DNA of 12,017 nt. It comes from Spirochaetaceae bacterium (GTDB taxonomy: Bacteria > Spirochaetota > Spirochaetia > SZUA-6 > Fen-1364). Shown piece by piece: positions 1 to 7,687 of this stretch. The notes under the pieces were generated by a model. The model was given only the letters and a program-made list of their open reading frames with translations, had not been told where the DNA came from and made no database searches. The stretch is from the NCBI GenBank assembly GCA_003141795.1, contig PLNO01000114.1, positions 962 to 12,978 on the forward strand, read 5' to 3'. How positions within the stretch are numbered: position 1 is the first letter of the stretch; the number at the start of each line of letters is the position of its first letter. Position numbers and translations under genes: made by a program.

Positions 1-1034
1 GTGAGCGCCGCCCCTATCGCTGCGGGCAGCCGGGGATGGAACCGGTCAGAAAGCCGCCCGCCGATCTGCGAGGCGACCGCGATGCCCAGGGGGACGAACA
101 GGAGCGTCAACCCCGCGGTGGCGGGCTTCTGGCCGAGGGTCACCTCGAGGAAGAAGGGCATCACGTACCCCAGTCCTGCGGCCACGATCCCCATGGTCAT
201 GAGGCCCAGCAGCGGCACCGTGAAGCTCGGTCGCGCCACCAGCGCGGGAGGAACGAGCGGCTTCTCCGCACGGCGCTCCACGATGAACAGCCCCGCGAGT
301 GCCGCGACGAACGCGGCAAGGAGGATGAAGTCCACGTCGGTGAGCCGTCCCCCCGTGGGCGACAGGCCGATGATGAGGAAGAGCAGGCCGCCGGTGAGGA
401 GGAGCGCGCCTCCTATGTCGAACGCGCCACCTTTCCTTGCCGTGTCGCGGGGCAGGAGCCGCCAGATCAACGCGAAAGCGATCAGGCCGAAGGGTACGTT
501 GATGAAGAAGATAGACGGCCAGCCCAGGCCTCCGATGAGGAGCCCGCCGAGACTCGGCCCGACCACGCCGCCCAGCGGCACGACAAGCCCCACGACCGCC
601 ATTGCCTTGCCCCGCTCTCCGGGACCGAAGTTGACGGTGGCGATGGCGAGAATCGCGGAGCCGATGCACGATCCCCCGATGCCCTGGATGACGCGATAGA
701 TGATCATCTGTTCCAGCGACTGCGCGGTACCGCAGAGAATGCTGCCCACGACGAAGACGGTGACGCCGATCAGCGTGATCGTCTTCCTGCCCACGACGTC
801 CGAGAGCGCACCGAAAGCGCCCAGGAGCGCCGTGGCCGGAAGGATGTAGCTGAGAACGACCCAGCGTATGGCGCCCGTCACGTGGAAGGTCCCCGCCATG
901 ATCGGCAGTGCCACGCTCACCACGTTGCTGTCGAGTGCGGCCATGAAAACCGCGAGGGAAGCCCCTACGAGGGCGAGCCATCGCAACCGGTACTCGGGTG
1001 ACTGAAGGCGTATGGAATCAATGTCCTGTGACAT
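1..1034 (-). CDS. MFS multidrug exporter, DHA2-like, partial (C-terminus off the left edge)
   Basis: The frame is open from ATG at 1034-1032 to the window edge, giving about 344 residues. It encodes a polytopic inner-membrane antiporter. Visible landmarks are the DHA2/EmrB-QacA helix-1 motif LDSNVVSVALP (residues 34-44), the loop 2-3 motif A GALSDVVGRK (75-84), a motif-C-like helix 5 PLGGVVGPSLGGLL (about 153-166) and the characteristic FFINVPFG (176-183). These fit the 14-helix drug:H+ family, whose members are usually 450-520 residues, so 100 or more residues are missing on the left. The start is supported by the purine-rich run AGAGAGGGG about 6 nt upstream. It lies 81 bp downstream of the secreted hydrolase gene on the same strand, with a possible promoter in the gap. 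The substrate cannot be read from sequence; export of a toxic compound is the family expectation. Confidence 0.9.
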   Translation of the reverse strand, partial: MSQDIDSIRLQSPEYRLRWLALVGASLAVFMAALDSNVVSVALPIMAGTFHVTGAIRWVVLSYILPATALLGAFGALSDVVGRKTITLIGVTVFVVGSILCGTAQSLEQMIIYRVIQGIGGSCIGSAILAIATVNFGPGERGKAMAVVGLVVPLGGVVGPSLGGLLIGGLGWPSIFFINVPFGLIAFALIWRLLPRDTARKGGAFDIGGALLLTGGLLFLIIGLSPTGGRLTDVDFILLAAFVAALAGLFIVERRAEKPLVPPALVARPSFTVPLLGLMTMGIVAAGLGYVMPFFLEVTLGQKPATAGLTLLFVPLGIAVASQIGGRLSDRFHPRLPAAIGAAL

Positions 1035-1062
1035 GCGTAAACCCCTCTCTATTGAAGGGTGC

Positions 1063-1092
1063 AATTTACTTAGAGCTCGAACTAAAAGTCAA
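1063..1092 (-). promoter_or_regulatory. Candidate sigma70 promoter for the MFS exporter
   Basis: On the minus strand, TTGACT (1092-1087, 5 of 6 matches to the -35 consensus) is followed after 18 bp by TAAATT (1068-1063, 4 of 6 to the -10 consensus). It sits in the 81-bp spacer between the hydrolase stop and the exporter start, about 30 nt before the start codon. This suggests the exporter can be transcribed separately from the hydrolase. The call rests on hexamer matching alone. Confidence 0.4.
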
Positions 1093-1115
1093 GCACAAGG
1101 AGCCGTCGCGACGGG

Positions 1116-1862
1116 TCACGACCTGCCCGTGGCCGAAACGTCGCTCCGTGTATGGGCAAGAAACCACAGGTAGATCCGCGAATCTCCGTAGGTCGTATCC
1201 CAGCAGTCGTGGGCAAGATCGGGATAGACGGTGAGCTGCGCGTCGGCTCCCGCGCGGCGCAGGGCGTCGATCATCTTCTCCGATTCCGACAGGGGCACGT
1301 TCTCGTCCCGCGCGCCGTGGAATGCCCAGACCGGCAGCGCGGAGAGAAGCGGCGCGTCGGGGAGATCGCTCGGCCCGCACAGCGGGGCAATGGCCGCGAA
1401 CACGCCGGGGAGCGCGGCTGCGGTCTGCCAGGTCCCGAACCCCCCCATGCTGAACCCGGTGAGGTACACGCGGTCCCTGTCGATGGGCAGTATCGCCTCC
1501 ACTGCGTCCAGGAGCTGCCTGAGCACGACGGGAGACCAGTGCATGCCCCGTGGGCATTGGGGGACCACCGTCACGAAGGGGAAATCGGGGTCCTCGGCGG
1601 CGAAGCGCAGGATGGGGAGGTCCTCGAGCATTGACGGGTCGTCACCCCGCTGCTCGCTGCCGTGGAGGAACAGGATGAGGGGCAGACCGGCGGGCGATGC
1701 ATGGATCCCGGTCGGAACGGAAAGCACATAGTTCACGTGATCCGACTCCGAGTCGCGAACGGACAGGCGGTGCGTGGAGCGCCCGTAGGGTATGCTCCCC
1801 CCCGAGGCATGCACGGAGGCAACGGTGAAAAGCGTAAGGAGAACCCCTATCCACATCCTCAT
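1116..1862 (-). CDS. Secreted alpha/beta hydrolase (esterase or predicted peptidase, COG4099-like)
   Basis: A 248-residue protein with an N-terminal signal peptide: MRMW, then a hydrophobic core, with likely signal peptidase I cleavage after VHA (residues 17-19). The mature part has the serine-hydrolase fold: an oxyanion-loop FLHG (65-68), nucleophile elbow GFSMGG with Ser138, an acid in GARDENVP (Asp186) and the catalytic His218 in DLAHDCW. The spacing is that of phospholipase/carboxylesterase or dienelactone-hydrolase-like enzymes often labelled 'predicted peptidase'. It should act in the periplasm or outside the cell; the substrate is not evident. I chose ATG 1862 because it puts the signal peptide at the N-terminus; the frame stays open to a TTG at 1949, but that would bury the signal sequence 29 residues in. 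No good Shine-Dalgarno is visible at either start, and a second ATG at 1856 is also possible. It lies directly upstream of the MFS exporter and divergent from the OmpA lipoprotein. Confidence 0.87.
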   Translation of the reverse strand: MRMWIGVLLTLFTVASVHASGGSIPYGRSTHRLSVRDSESDHVNYVLSVPTGIHASPAGLPLILFLHGSEQRGDDPSMLEDLPILRFAAEDPDFPFVTVVPQCPRGMHWSPVVLRQLLDAVEAILPIDRDRVYLTGFSMGGFGTWQTAAALPGVFAAIAPLCGPSDLPDAPLLSALPVWAFHGARDENVPLSESEKMIDALRRAGADAQLTVYPDLAHDCWDTTYGDSRIYLWFLAHTRSDVSATGRS

Positions 1863-1915
1863 ACGATAGAGTCTACTCGCTTCACGCGGAACGGTCTGCT
1901 CGAATTGCGTTGACG

Positions 1916-1939
1916 TCGTGTCATAGAATTTCGACACGA
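1916..1939. promoter_or_regulatory. Perfect 7-bp inverted repeat in a divergent spacer (candidate operator)
   Basis: TCGTGTC (1916-1922) and GACACGA (1933-1939) are exact reverse complements separated by 10 bp, between the divergent hydrolase and OmpA-lipoprotein genes. The AT-rich centre contains a weak minus-strand -10-like TATGAC (1925-1920), with TTGCGG 18 bp upstream of it. The size and position suit a dimeric repressor site, but no regulator gene is adjacent. A short transcript hairpin is the alternative. Confidence 0.4.
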
Positions 1940-1993
1940 GAACCCGCAAATCGCTGATATTCGCGGCGGTTTTGCCTGCCTACCTTTACTTCC

Positions 1994-3847
1994 ATGATCA
2001 GAGTGAATGCAAGGCTCGTAAGGACGGCCGTCGGAGCAGCAGTCATCACGGTGGCGCTCCTCGGCTGCCAGACGGTGAAACCCGCACTGAGCGCGCCGGC
2101 GGACAGTGCCGTCCAGGTGGAGAAGTCGGGGTTTTCCCCTGCCGCCGCCACCGGCCTGAACGCCATCGAGATCTCCCTGCTCTTCGGCAATGGAGAGTCG
2201 ATCAAAATCTGGAGGCTCGACGTCGTCGGCAGCGGAGTCACGCGCCGGAGCTGGAGCGGTGATTCGGCGTACCTGCCGGCAAGCCTCACGTGGGACGGCA
2301 AGAGCGACTCGGGCGCCCTGGCCCCCGAAGGCACGTATACGGCAAAACTCTCCATCGAGTACGCGGGGAAGTACATTCCCGCCGCGGCGGAAAGCAGGAG
2401 CTTTCTGCTCGACATCACCCCGCCCGAAGGAACGATCGCTATCAGCCCGGATCGGTTCACGCCGACGGAGGGGGGCAGCCTTGCGGGACCTGTCACCCTG
2501 ACCATAACTGCAAGCTCCACCTTCGCTACCATGGACGCGTGGTCGATGGACGTGCTCGATGCGGCCGGAGGACTCGTAGCCAACTGGTCCGGCCAGTGGC
2601 CGAAAACGGCTGTCACGTGGGACGGCGCCTCTCTGAGTGGGGGAACCGTCGTTCCGGGCCTGACCTACAGGGCCGTGGCCACGGTGCGCGACGTGTACGG
2701 CAACTCGTCTCAGCTGAAGGCTGACATTGCCGTGGCCGCCCGTACGCTTACCTCTCCCGCCGTGGCGGCACAGCCTGAGCCCGTCCAAACCGTCTCGAAC
2801 GGCCACCCCAGTATCGCCGCCACGAGTCTCGGCTTTTCCCCGAACGGGGACCAGGTGGCGGACAGCCTGACTCTCGCACTCGATTACGGACGCCCTTCGT
2901 CAGTCGTTTCGTGGAAGGTGTCCATAGCGCTGCCGGGCAGCGCACCGTTGAAGAGCTTTTCGGGCGACGCATCGAACATGCCCGCCCGTCTGGTCTGGGA
3001 CGGAAAATCCGATGACGGCTCGCTTGCCGCCGAAGGCTCGTACGTGGCCACGCTTGCGCTGAGCTATGGCGCAACCAGCGCGGCCGCGACAAGCGCACCC
3101 TTCATCCTCGACATCACGCCGCCCACCGGATCCGTGAGCCTCTCCGCCTCCCTCTTCTCCCCGATCGAATCTTCCGACACGATTTCACTGAAGGTGTCGG
3201 CACGATCGCCGCTGGCGAGGATCGACAGCTGGTCGATGGACATCCTCGATCCCGAGGGGAATGTCTTCAACAGCTTCACCTCGAAATGGCCGGCTGACAC
3301 GGCGGTGTGGAACGGGAGGAACACGCACGGCGAGCTCGTTCAGTCAGCGGAGGACTATCCGGTGGTCGTGCGGATCCGAGACCAGTTCGGGAACGTCGGA
3401 ACGGTGAAGTCCCTTGTTCCCGTCGACATCCTCGTCGAGAAGACACCGACGGGGTACCGCATCGTCGCTTCGCGCATCTTCTTCAAGGCGTTCACGGCGG
3501 ATGACCAGAATGTTGCAGCGGACCTCGCGGCGCAGAATGGAACGCGCTTGGACGCCCTTGCCGCGAAGCTCAAGAAGTTCCCCGGCTACAAGATCCGCGT
3601 CGTCGGGCATGCGGTGATGATCAACTGGGACAAGCCCGACGCCGGACGCATCGAGCAGACGACGATCCTCGTCCCGCTTTCGAAGGCTCGTGCTGACGCC
3701 GTCGAGGCCGCGCTCGTGGAGCGCGGGCTGGAAAAAACGCGTTTCACGACCGAAGGGGTCGGCGCTTCGGACCAGCTCGTTCCCGACAGCGACTACAAGA
3801 ACCGCTGGGAGAACCGGCGCGTGGCACTTTTCCTGGACCGACAGTAG
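1994..3847 (+). CDS. Outer-membrane lipoprotein with FlgD-like Ig repeats and a C-terminal OmpA domain
   Basis: A 617-residue protein. The N-terminus is a lipoprotein signal with lipobox LLGC (Cys25) followed by Gln, so outer-membrane retention is expected. Residues about 47-243 and 281-473 are two copies of one unit. Each copy has a FlgD-Ig-like half (FSP near its start, WDGKSD, EGTY or EGSY, DITPP) and a second half containing WSMD and RDxxGN. Residues about 488-615 are an OmpA-like peptidoglycan-binding domain, with VVGHAV (536-541), LSKARADAV (562-570) and NRRVAL (607-612), and an insertion between the first two that I associate with spirochaetal members. The likely role is tethering the outer membrane to peptidoglycan while displaying Ig modules in the periplasm. 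No clear Shine-Dalgarno precedes ATG 1994, but the lipoprotein signal fixes the start. It is monocistronic: divergent on the left, with a strong terminator on the right. Confidence 0.92.
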   Translation: MIRVNARLVRTAVGAAVITVALLGCQTVKPALSAPADSAVQVEKSGFSPAAATGLNAIEISLLFGNGESIKIWRLDVVGSGVTRRSWSGDSAYLPASLTWDGKSDSGALAPEGTYTAKLSIEYAGKYIPAAAESRSFLLDITPPEGTIAISPDRFTPTEGGSLAGPVTLTITASSTFATMDAWSMDVLDAAGGLVANWSGQWPKTAVTWDGASLSGGTVVPGLTYRAVATVRDVYGNSSQLKADIAVAARTLTSPAVAAQPEPVQTVSNGHPSIAATSLGFSPNGDQVADSLTLALDYGRPSSVVSWKVSIALPGSAPLKSFSGDASNMPARLVWDGKSDDGSLAAEGSYVATLALSYGATSAAATSAPFILDITPPTGSVSLSASLFSPIESSDTISLKVSARSPLARIDSWSMDILDPEGNVFNSFTSKWPADTAVWNGRNTHGELVQSAEDYPVVVRIRDQFGNVGTVKSLVPVDILVEKTPTGYRIVASRIFFKAFTADDQNVAADLAAQNGTRLDALAAKLKKFPGYKIRVVGHAVMINWDKPDAGRIEQTTILVPLSKARADAVEAALVERGLEKTRFTTEGVGASDQLVPDSDYKNRWENRRVALFLDRQ

Positions 3848-3869
3848 TCTTCATACCTCCATTTCCGCT

Positions 3870-3910
3870 GGCTGTTCACGCGGCGTTGCCGTCGTGAACA
3901 GCCTTTTTTT
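3870..3910 (+). terminator. Strong intrinsic terminator of the OmpA lipoprotein gene
   Basis: GGCTGTTCACG (3870-3880) pairs perfectly with CGTGAACAGCC (3893-3903). The loop contains a further CGGC/GCCG stem, and seven T residues (3904-3910) follow immediately. It lies 22 bp after the lipoprotein stop. On the minus strand no T-tract follows the hairpin, so it works only for plus-strand transcription. Its last T is the first base of the hydE stop codon. Confidence 0.93.
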
Positions 3911-5007
3911 CAACCGGCGCGGATCGAAGAGACTGGCGGCGCGCCATCAGCAGTAGCCCTCGCCTTCCACGTGTCCCCTCTGGAGTGATCGATGGCCCTG
4001 TCAATGGTGGCAACGAGTCCTTCCATGCAGAGGCCGCAGGCGCCGGTCGGCTCACTGATGCAACGCTTGCCGGGATAGATTTCGTACATCCTCTTGTACG
4101 CGAGGGGCGTGAAATTGGGCATGAGGACGTTCGCTCCGGCCTTGAGGCCGTCGAGACGATAGTCCCTGTCCATGCTCCCCAGCGCCGTTGTGGCCGGCAG
4201 ATGACTGTTGCGGGTGACGATGCGCGTAAGGGCCACTGTCTTCAGGGTCAGCGTCACATCCCCCCGCTTGGCGTCGCGGAAACGCGTTTCAGGATGGGGT
4301 ATGAACGGCCCGATCCCGATCATGTCGAAGTCGTTCTGCGCGAAAAAGAGGATGTCCGCGGCGATGTGCCGCAGCGTCTGGCCCGGCAGGCCGACCATGA
4401 TGCCGCTGCCCACCTGGTAGCCGAGATCGGTGAGGTCCTTCACGCAGCGCAGCCGGGTCGAAAGCGAGCGCCGCGTATGAAGTGATCGGTACAGATCAGG
4501 GTCCGACGACTCAATCTTTAACAGGAACCTGTCCGCCCCGGCCTCGCGCCACAATTCATAGTCCTCACGGGGCCGCTCCCCCACCGAGAGAGTGATGGCC
4601 ATGTCATGGTCCTGCCTGATCTCCCGCACGACCCCCGAAAGCCACTGCGCATCCAGGCTTTCATCTTCGCCTGACTGGAGGACGACGGTCCGTATGTCCT
4701 GGGCGGCAATGGCGTCGACGCTCGTTCTGATCTCGGCCGCGCTCATGCGATAGCGGCTGATGCGTGCATTGCCGCCATACAGGCCGCAGTAGAAACAGGT
4801 GTTCGAGCAGTAGCTGGAGAACTCCACGATCCCGCGCAAAAGGACGCCATCCCCCATGAAGCGCTTCCGTGTCGCGTCCGCGGCCTCGAAGATCTCATGC
4901 AGTCCTGCCTCGTCGTCCACGGCGAGAAGGGATGCGAGGTCGTCGATGTCCGGCATCGGTGTCGCGCGCACTCTCGCGAGCGCCTCTCCTGTTTGAGTCG
5001 CCCCCAT
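3910..5007 (-). CDS. hydE: [FeFe]-hydrogenase H-cluster maturase HydE (radical SAM)
   Basis: A 365-residue radical SAM enzyme. HydE takes the Fe(CO)2(CN)-cysteine product of HydG and converts it towards the dinuclear precursor that is assembled on HydF. The SAM-cluster motif is C67-x3-C71-x2-C74 (CSNTCFYC). A second cysteine set, C316-x7-C324-x2-C327 near the C-terminus, matches the spacing of the accessory [2Fe-2S] site of Thermotoga maritima HydE, which only some homologues keep. The length is close to the usual ~350 residues. The start at 5007 is chosen over the upstream ATG at 5073 because GGAGG lies 6 nt before it and the longer version would overlap hydF by 65 bp. It is the last gene of the operon, 1 bp after hydF, and converges on the lipoprotein gene. 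BioB and PylB are related radical SAM proteins, but the context settles HydE. Confidence 0.95.
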   Translation of the reverse strand: MGATQTGEALARVRATPMPDIDDLASLLAVDDEAGLHEIFEAADATRKRFMGDGVLLRGIVEFSSYCSNTCFYCGLYGGNARISRYRMSAAEIRTSVDAIAAQDIRTVVLQSGEDESLDAQWLSGVVREIRQDHDMAITLSVGERPREDYELWREAGADRFLLKIESSDPDLYRSLHTRRSLSTRLRCVKDLTDLGYQVGSGIMVGLPGQTLRHIAADILFFAQNDFDMIGIGPFIPHPETRFRDAKRGDVTLTLKTVALTRIVTRNSHLPATTALGSMDRDYRLDGLKAGANVLMPNFTPLAYKRMYEIYPGKRCISEPTGACGLCMEGLVATIDRAIDHSRGDTWKARATADGAPPVSSIRAG

Positions 5008-5008
5008 T

Positions 5009-6298
5009 TCAGACCTCCGCCTCCGCAAGCCGTGCCCCGCCCCTGAGGCGATCCCTCTCCCGGTGGTAGGCATCGAGGGCGGACGGGAAGGGCGCCAGTG
5101 TGCGCTCGATCACACCCTGGAGAACGGAGATGGCCACTCCGTAGTTCGTGACGGCAACCCCAGCGCGACGCGCTTCCTCGATGCGGCAGAGCATCTCCCG
5201 GCGGGTGAGCATGCAGCCGCCGCAGTGGATGACGAGGCGGTAGCGGGCCAGATCATGGGGATAGTCCCGTCCCGCGCACGTATCGATCCGCACGTCCGCC
5301 CCGGCGTACTGACGGATCCATCGGGGGATCTTCACCCGCGCGATGTCGTCCTCGATGGCATGGTGGCTGCACGCCTCGGCAATGAGGATGCGATCCTCCG
5401 GACCGACGTCGGCAAGCACCGCAGCGCCCCGGGCCAGCTCCGCGAGATCGCCCTTACTGCGGGCGAAGAGGATGGAGAAGGTAGTGCACGGCACCTCGGA
5501 TGGCGTGTCGCCCACCACCTTGAGAACCGCCTGCGAGTCGCATACGGTGATATCAGGCATGACCCCGACTTTTCGAAGGAACGCGGCATACTCCCGCTCC
5601 TTCACCACGGCGACCGCGGCGTCGCAGTCCAGACAGTCGCGGATCGTCTGGACCTGCGGCAGGATCAGTCTTCCCCGCGGCGCCTGCAGATCGATGGGAA
5701 CCACGAGCACCGCCAGTCCTACGCCCGTTCCTGAGGAGAGGAGATCCCCGATGAGGGGAGGGGGGTTGAGGAACCCTTCGGGGCAGACCGCCAGGAGTCG
5801 GCGTTTGAAATCGGCGAGGAACGTCTCGCGTCCCCGCGGGTCCACGCTCGAGCAGCGGAGCGCCTGGGGTGACTTCCCGTAGAGCATCGCGAGATACTCG
5901 TCGGACGGTGCTCGGAGATCGGTCTTGTTCACCACGAGGATCACGGGGGCCGCTCTCCGTGAGGCCTCCGCAAGGATCTGATCTTCGTACGGCGTCCAGA
6001 TCTCGGGCTCCAGGATGACGACGATGACGTCGGCGCGATCGAAGATCCTCCCCGTTTTTTCCATGCGCAGCCCTGCCAGCTCCGAACTGTCGTCCACACC
6101 CGCGGTGTCCAGAAAGACAACCGGGCCGATGGGGAGCAGCTCCATCGACTTCTCCACGACGTCCGTCGTCGTTCCCGGCACGAGTGACACGATGGCCACG
6201 TCCTGTCCCGCGATCATGTTCAGAAAGCTGGATTTGCCGACGTTCGTGCGTCCGAAGAGGCCGATCTGGAGCCGTAGTGATTTTGGTGTCTGTGTCAT
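5009..6298 (-). CDS. hydF: [FeFe]-hydrogenase maturation GTPase and scaffold HydF
   Basis: A 429-residue protein. The N-terminal TrmE/Era-type G domain has the P-loop GRTNVGKS (16-23), GTTTD (42-46), DTAG (64-67) and NKTD (124-127). The C-terminal cluster-binding domain carries C310-x-H312-x45-H358-C359-x2-C362, the CxHx(44-53)HCxxC pattern of HydF, which binds a [4Fe-4S] cluster. HydF is the scaffold that receives the HydE/HydG products and transfers the 2Fe subcluster to apo-hydrogenase. The ATG at 6298 overlaps the TGA of the upstream aspartase gene (ATGA, 6298-6295), implying translational coupling; AAGGATGG inside the aspartase 3' end can act as its ribosome binding site. All key residues are present, and the length is slightly above the usual ~400. 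Confidence 0.96.
   Translation of the reverse strand: MTQTPKSLRLQIGLFGRTNVGKSSFLNMIAGQDVAIVSLVPGTTTDVVEKSMELLPIGPVVFLDTAGVDDSSELAGLRMEKTGRIFDRADVIVVILEPEIWTPYEDQILAEASRRAAPVILVVNKTDLRAPSDEYLAMLYGKSPQALRCSSVDPRGRETFLADFKRRLLAVCPEGFLNPPPLIGDLLSSGTGVGLAVLVVPIDLQAPRGRLILPQVQTIRDCLDCDAAVAVVKEREYAAFLRKVGVMPDITVCDSQAVLKVVGDTPSEVPCTTFSILFARSKGDLAELARGAAVLADVGPEDRILIAEACSHHAIEDDIARVKIPRWIRQYAGADVRIDTCAGRDYPHDLARYRLVIHCGGCMLTRREMLCRIEEARRAGVAVTNYGVAISVLQGVIERTLAPFPSALDAYHRERDRLRGGARLAEAEV
5014..5018 (-). promoter_or_regulatory. Ribosome binding site that fixes the hydE start
   Basis: GGAGG on the minus strand, 6 nt before ATG 5007 and inside the last codons of hydF. It decides between the 365-residue start and the longer in-frame ATG at 5073. 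Confidence 0.8.
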
Positions 6299-7677
6299 GC
6301 GCGACCATCCTTGTATCCGAGGGCCACGAGCTTCTGCGGGGAGAGCACCTCCTCTACGAGGCCGCTTCCGAGCCTGTCCGCGAGGAAGTCCACGATGGAG
6401 TCCCCGCCTGAGCGCAGGAACTCTTCGACGAGCCTCGTCGCCCTCTCATAGCCGATGTGGGGGAGCAGCGCCGTTACGATCATGGGGCTGCGCTCGAAGG
6501 CGGTCCTGCAGCGTTTCTCGTCCGCCGCGATCCCTGCCACGTGAGCCGAAAGCCGCATGTCGACGCGGGTGAGGAGCTCCAGGGACTCGTGGAGACAGAA
6601 GCTGACGAGGGGGAGAAACTCGTTGATCTGCAGGCTTCCCCGCGAGCATGCATCGGTGATGAGGGCGTCGTTCGCCATGACCTTCATGCCCACCTGGATT
6701 GCCGCCTCGAGGAGGACGGGATTCACCTTGCCCGGCATGATCGACGAACCCGCCTGGAGGCCGGGAATCCGGACCTCACCGAGCAGCCCGAGCAGGCGCA
6801 GATCGTCGCAGATCTTCACCAGGCTTGCCGCATGCGCCTTGATGATGCCCGAGACCTCGACGAAGCAGTCAGCGTTCGCCGTCTGGTCGACGAGGTTCTC
6901 CCCCCGGGCCAGCCCGAGACCGGTGACCTCGCGCAGACGCTCGATGACGAGGAAAATGTAGCTGCGCGGCGCGCACAGGCCCGTGCCCACGGCGGTGCCA
7001 CCGAGGTTCACCACACGCAGCCGCTCTTCACACTTGAATGTCCGCCACCGGTCGCGGCCCATCGCCTCCGCGAAGCCCGAGAACACCGCTCCGAGCGTCA
7101 GGGGCACCGCCTCCTGAAGCTCGGTCCGCCCGAGGGTCACGATGCCCGCGAACTCCCGTTCCCGGTCCTGGAATGCTCCCTGGAGGCCTGCAATCGCATC
7201 GCTCAGTGCCCGCAGGCCGAAAATGGCGCTCACCTTCAAAGCAGTGGGGTACGTATCGTTCGTCGACTGGTTGAGGTTGACGTCCTCGATGGGGTGGACC
7301 ATCTCGTACCGGCCTCGCCTGCCCCCCAGGAGCTCGATGGCCCTGTTGGCGATCACCTCGTTCACGTTCATGTTCGTCGAGGTGCCGGCTCCGCCCTGGA
7401 GGGCGTCCACCGGGAACTGCTCGGCCAGCAGACCCTGCGCAACCTCGTCGCAGGCCTGGGCGATTGCCGCCGCTTTTCCTGCATGCAGCAACCCCAGCTC
7501 GGCGTTGGACCGGCAGCAGGCTTTCTTCACTTGGGCATACGCCTGCAGCAGCCGCGGAGAGACTCTGTAACCGCAGAGGGCGAAGTTCTCCATCGCCCTT
7601 TGCGTGTGCGCCCCCCAGTAGGCATCGGCGGGAACCTGGACGGTTCCGAGCAGATCCTCTTCCTGTCGGTACTCCAT
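6295..7677 (-). CDS. aspA: Aspartate ammonia-lyase (aspartase/fumarase superfamily) inside the hyd operon
   Basis: A 460-residue cytosolic enzyme expected to convert L-aspartate to fumarate and ammonium. It starts EEDLLGT like E. coli aspartase and keeps the superfamily signature GSSIMPGKVNP (310-320), which holds the catalytic-loop serine and the Lys317 and Asn319 binding residues. It also has QGGAGTSTNMN (94-104) and QSTNDTYPT (137-145). It resembles aspartase more than fumarase in EDLLG and VNPV, but Glu186 in GRTELQ stands where aspartases or fumarases often have Gln or His. ATG 7677 is preferred over the ATG at 7848 because GGAGG lies 4 nt upstream and the extension would overlap hydG and be low in similarity. 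It lies 10 bp after hydG and overlaps hydF by ATGA, so it is an integral member of the maturation operon. Ammonium supply for the azadithiolate bridge is a plausible role, but inferred. Confidence 0.9.
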   Translation of the reverse strand: MEYRQEEDLLGTVQVPADAYWGAHTQRAMENFALCGYRVSPRLLQAYAQVKKACCRSNAELGLLHAGKAAAIAQACDEVAQGLLAEQFPVDALQGGAGTSTNMNVNEVIANRAIELLGGRRGRYEMVHPIEDVNLNQSTNDTYPTALKVSAIFGLRALSDAIAGLQGAFQDREREFAGIVTLGRTELQEAVPLTLGAVFSGFAEAMGRDRWRTFKCEERLRVVNLGGTAVGTGLCAPRSYIFLVIERLREVTGLGLARGENLVDQTANADCFVEVSGIIKAHAASLVKICDDLRLLGLLGEVRIPGLQAGSSIMPGKVNPVLLEAAIQVGMKVMANDALITDACSRGSLQINEFLPLVSFCLHESLELLTRVDMRLSAHVAGIAADEKRCRTAFERSPMIVTALLPHIGYERATRLVEEFLRSGGDSIVDFLADRLGSGLVEEVLSPQKLVALGYKDGRA

Positions 7678-7681
7678 GACG

Positions 7682-7686
7682 CCTCC
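7682..7686 (-). promoter_or_regulatory. Ribosome binding site that fixes the aspA start
   Basis: GGAGG on the minus strand, 4 nt before ATG 7677 and in the gap just after the hydG stop codon (7690-7688). It supports the 460-residue start over the longer reading frame that runs back into hydG. Confidence 0.75.
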
Positions 7687-7687
7687 G

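Noticed and set aside
36..1001. Open frames on both strands at the left edge (36-1001 plus, 46-981 minus)
   Set aside because: The MFS frame starting at 1034 carries all transporter motifs; these are out-of-frame shadows rich in Arg and Gly.
1859..2806. A 315-codon minus-strand open frame opposite the OmpA lipoprotein
   Set aside because: It is antisense to the Ig-repeat coding region, overlaps the hydrolase start and shows no domain.
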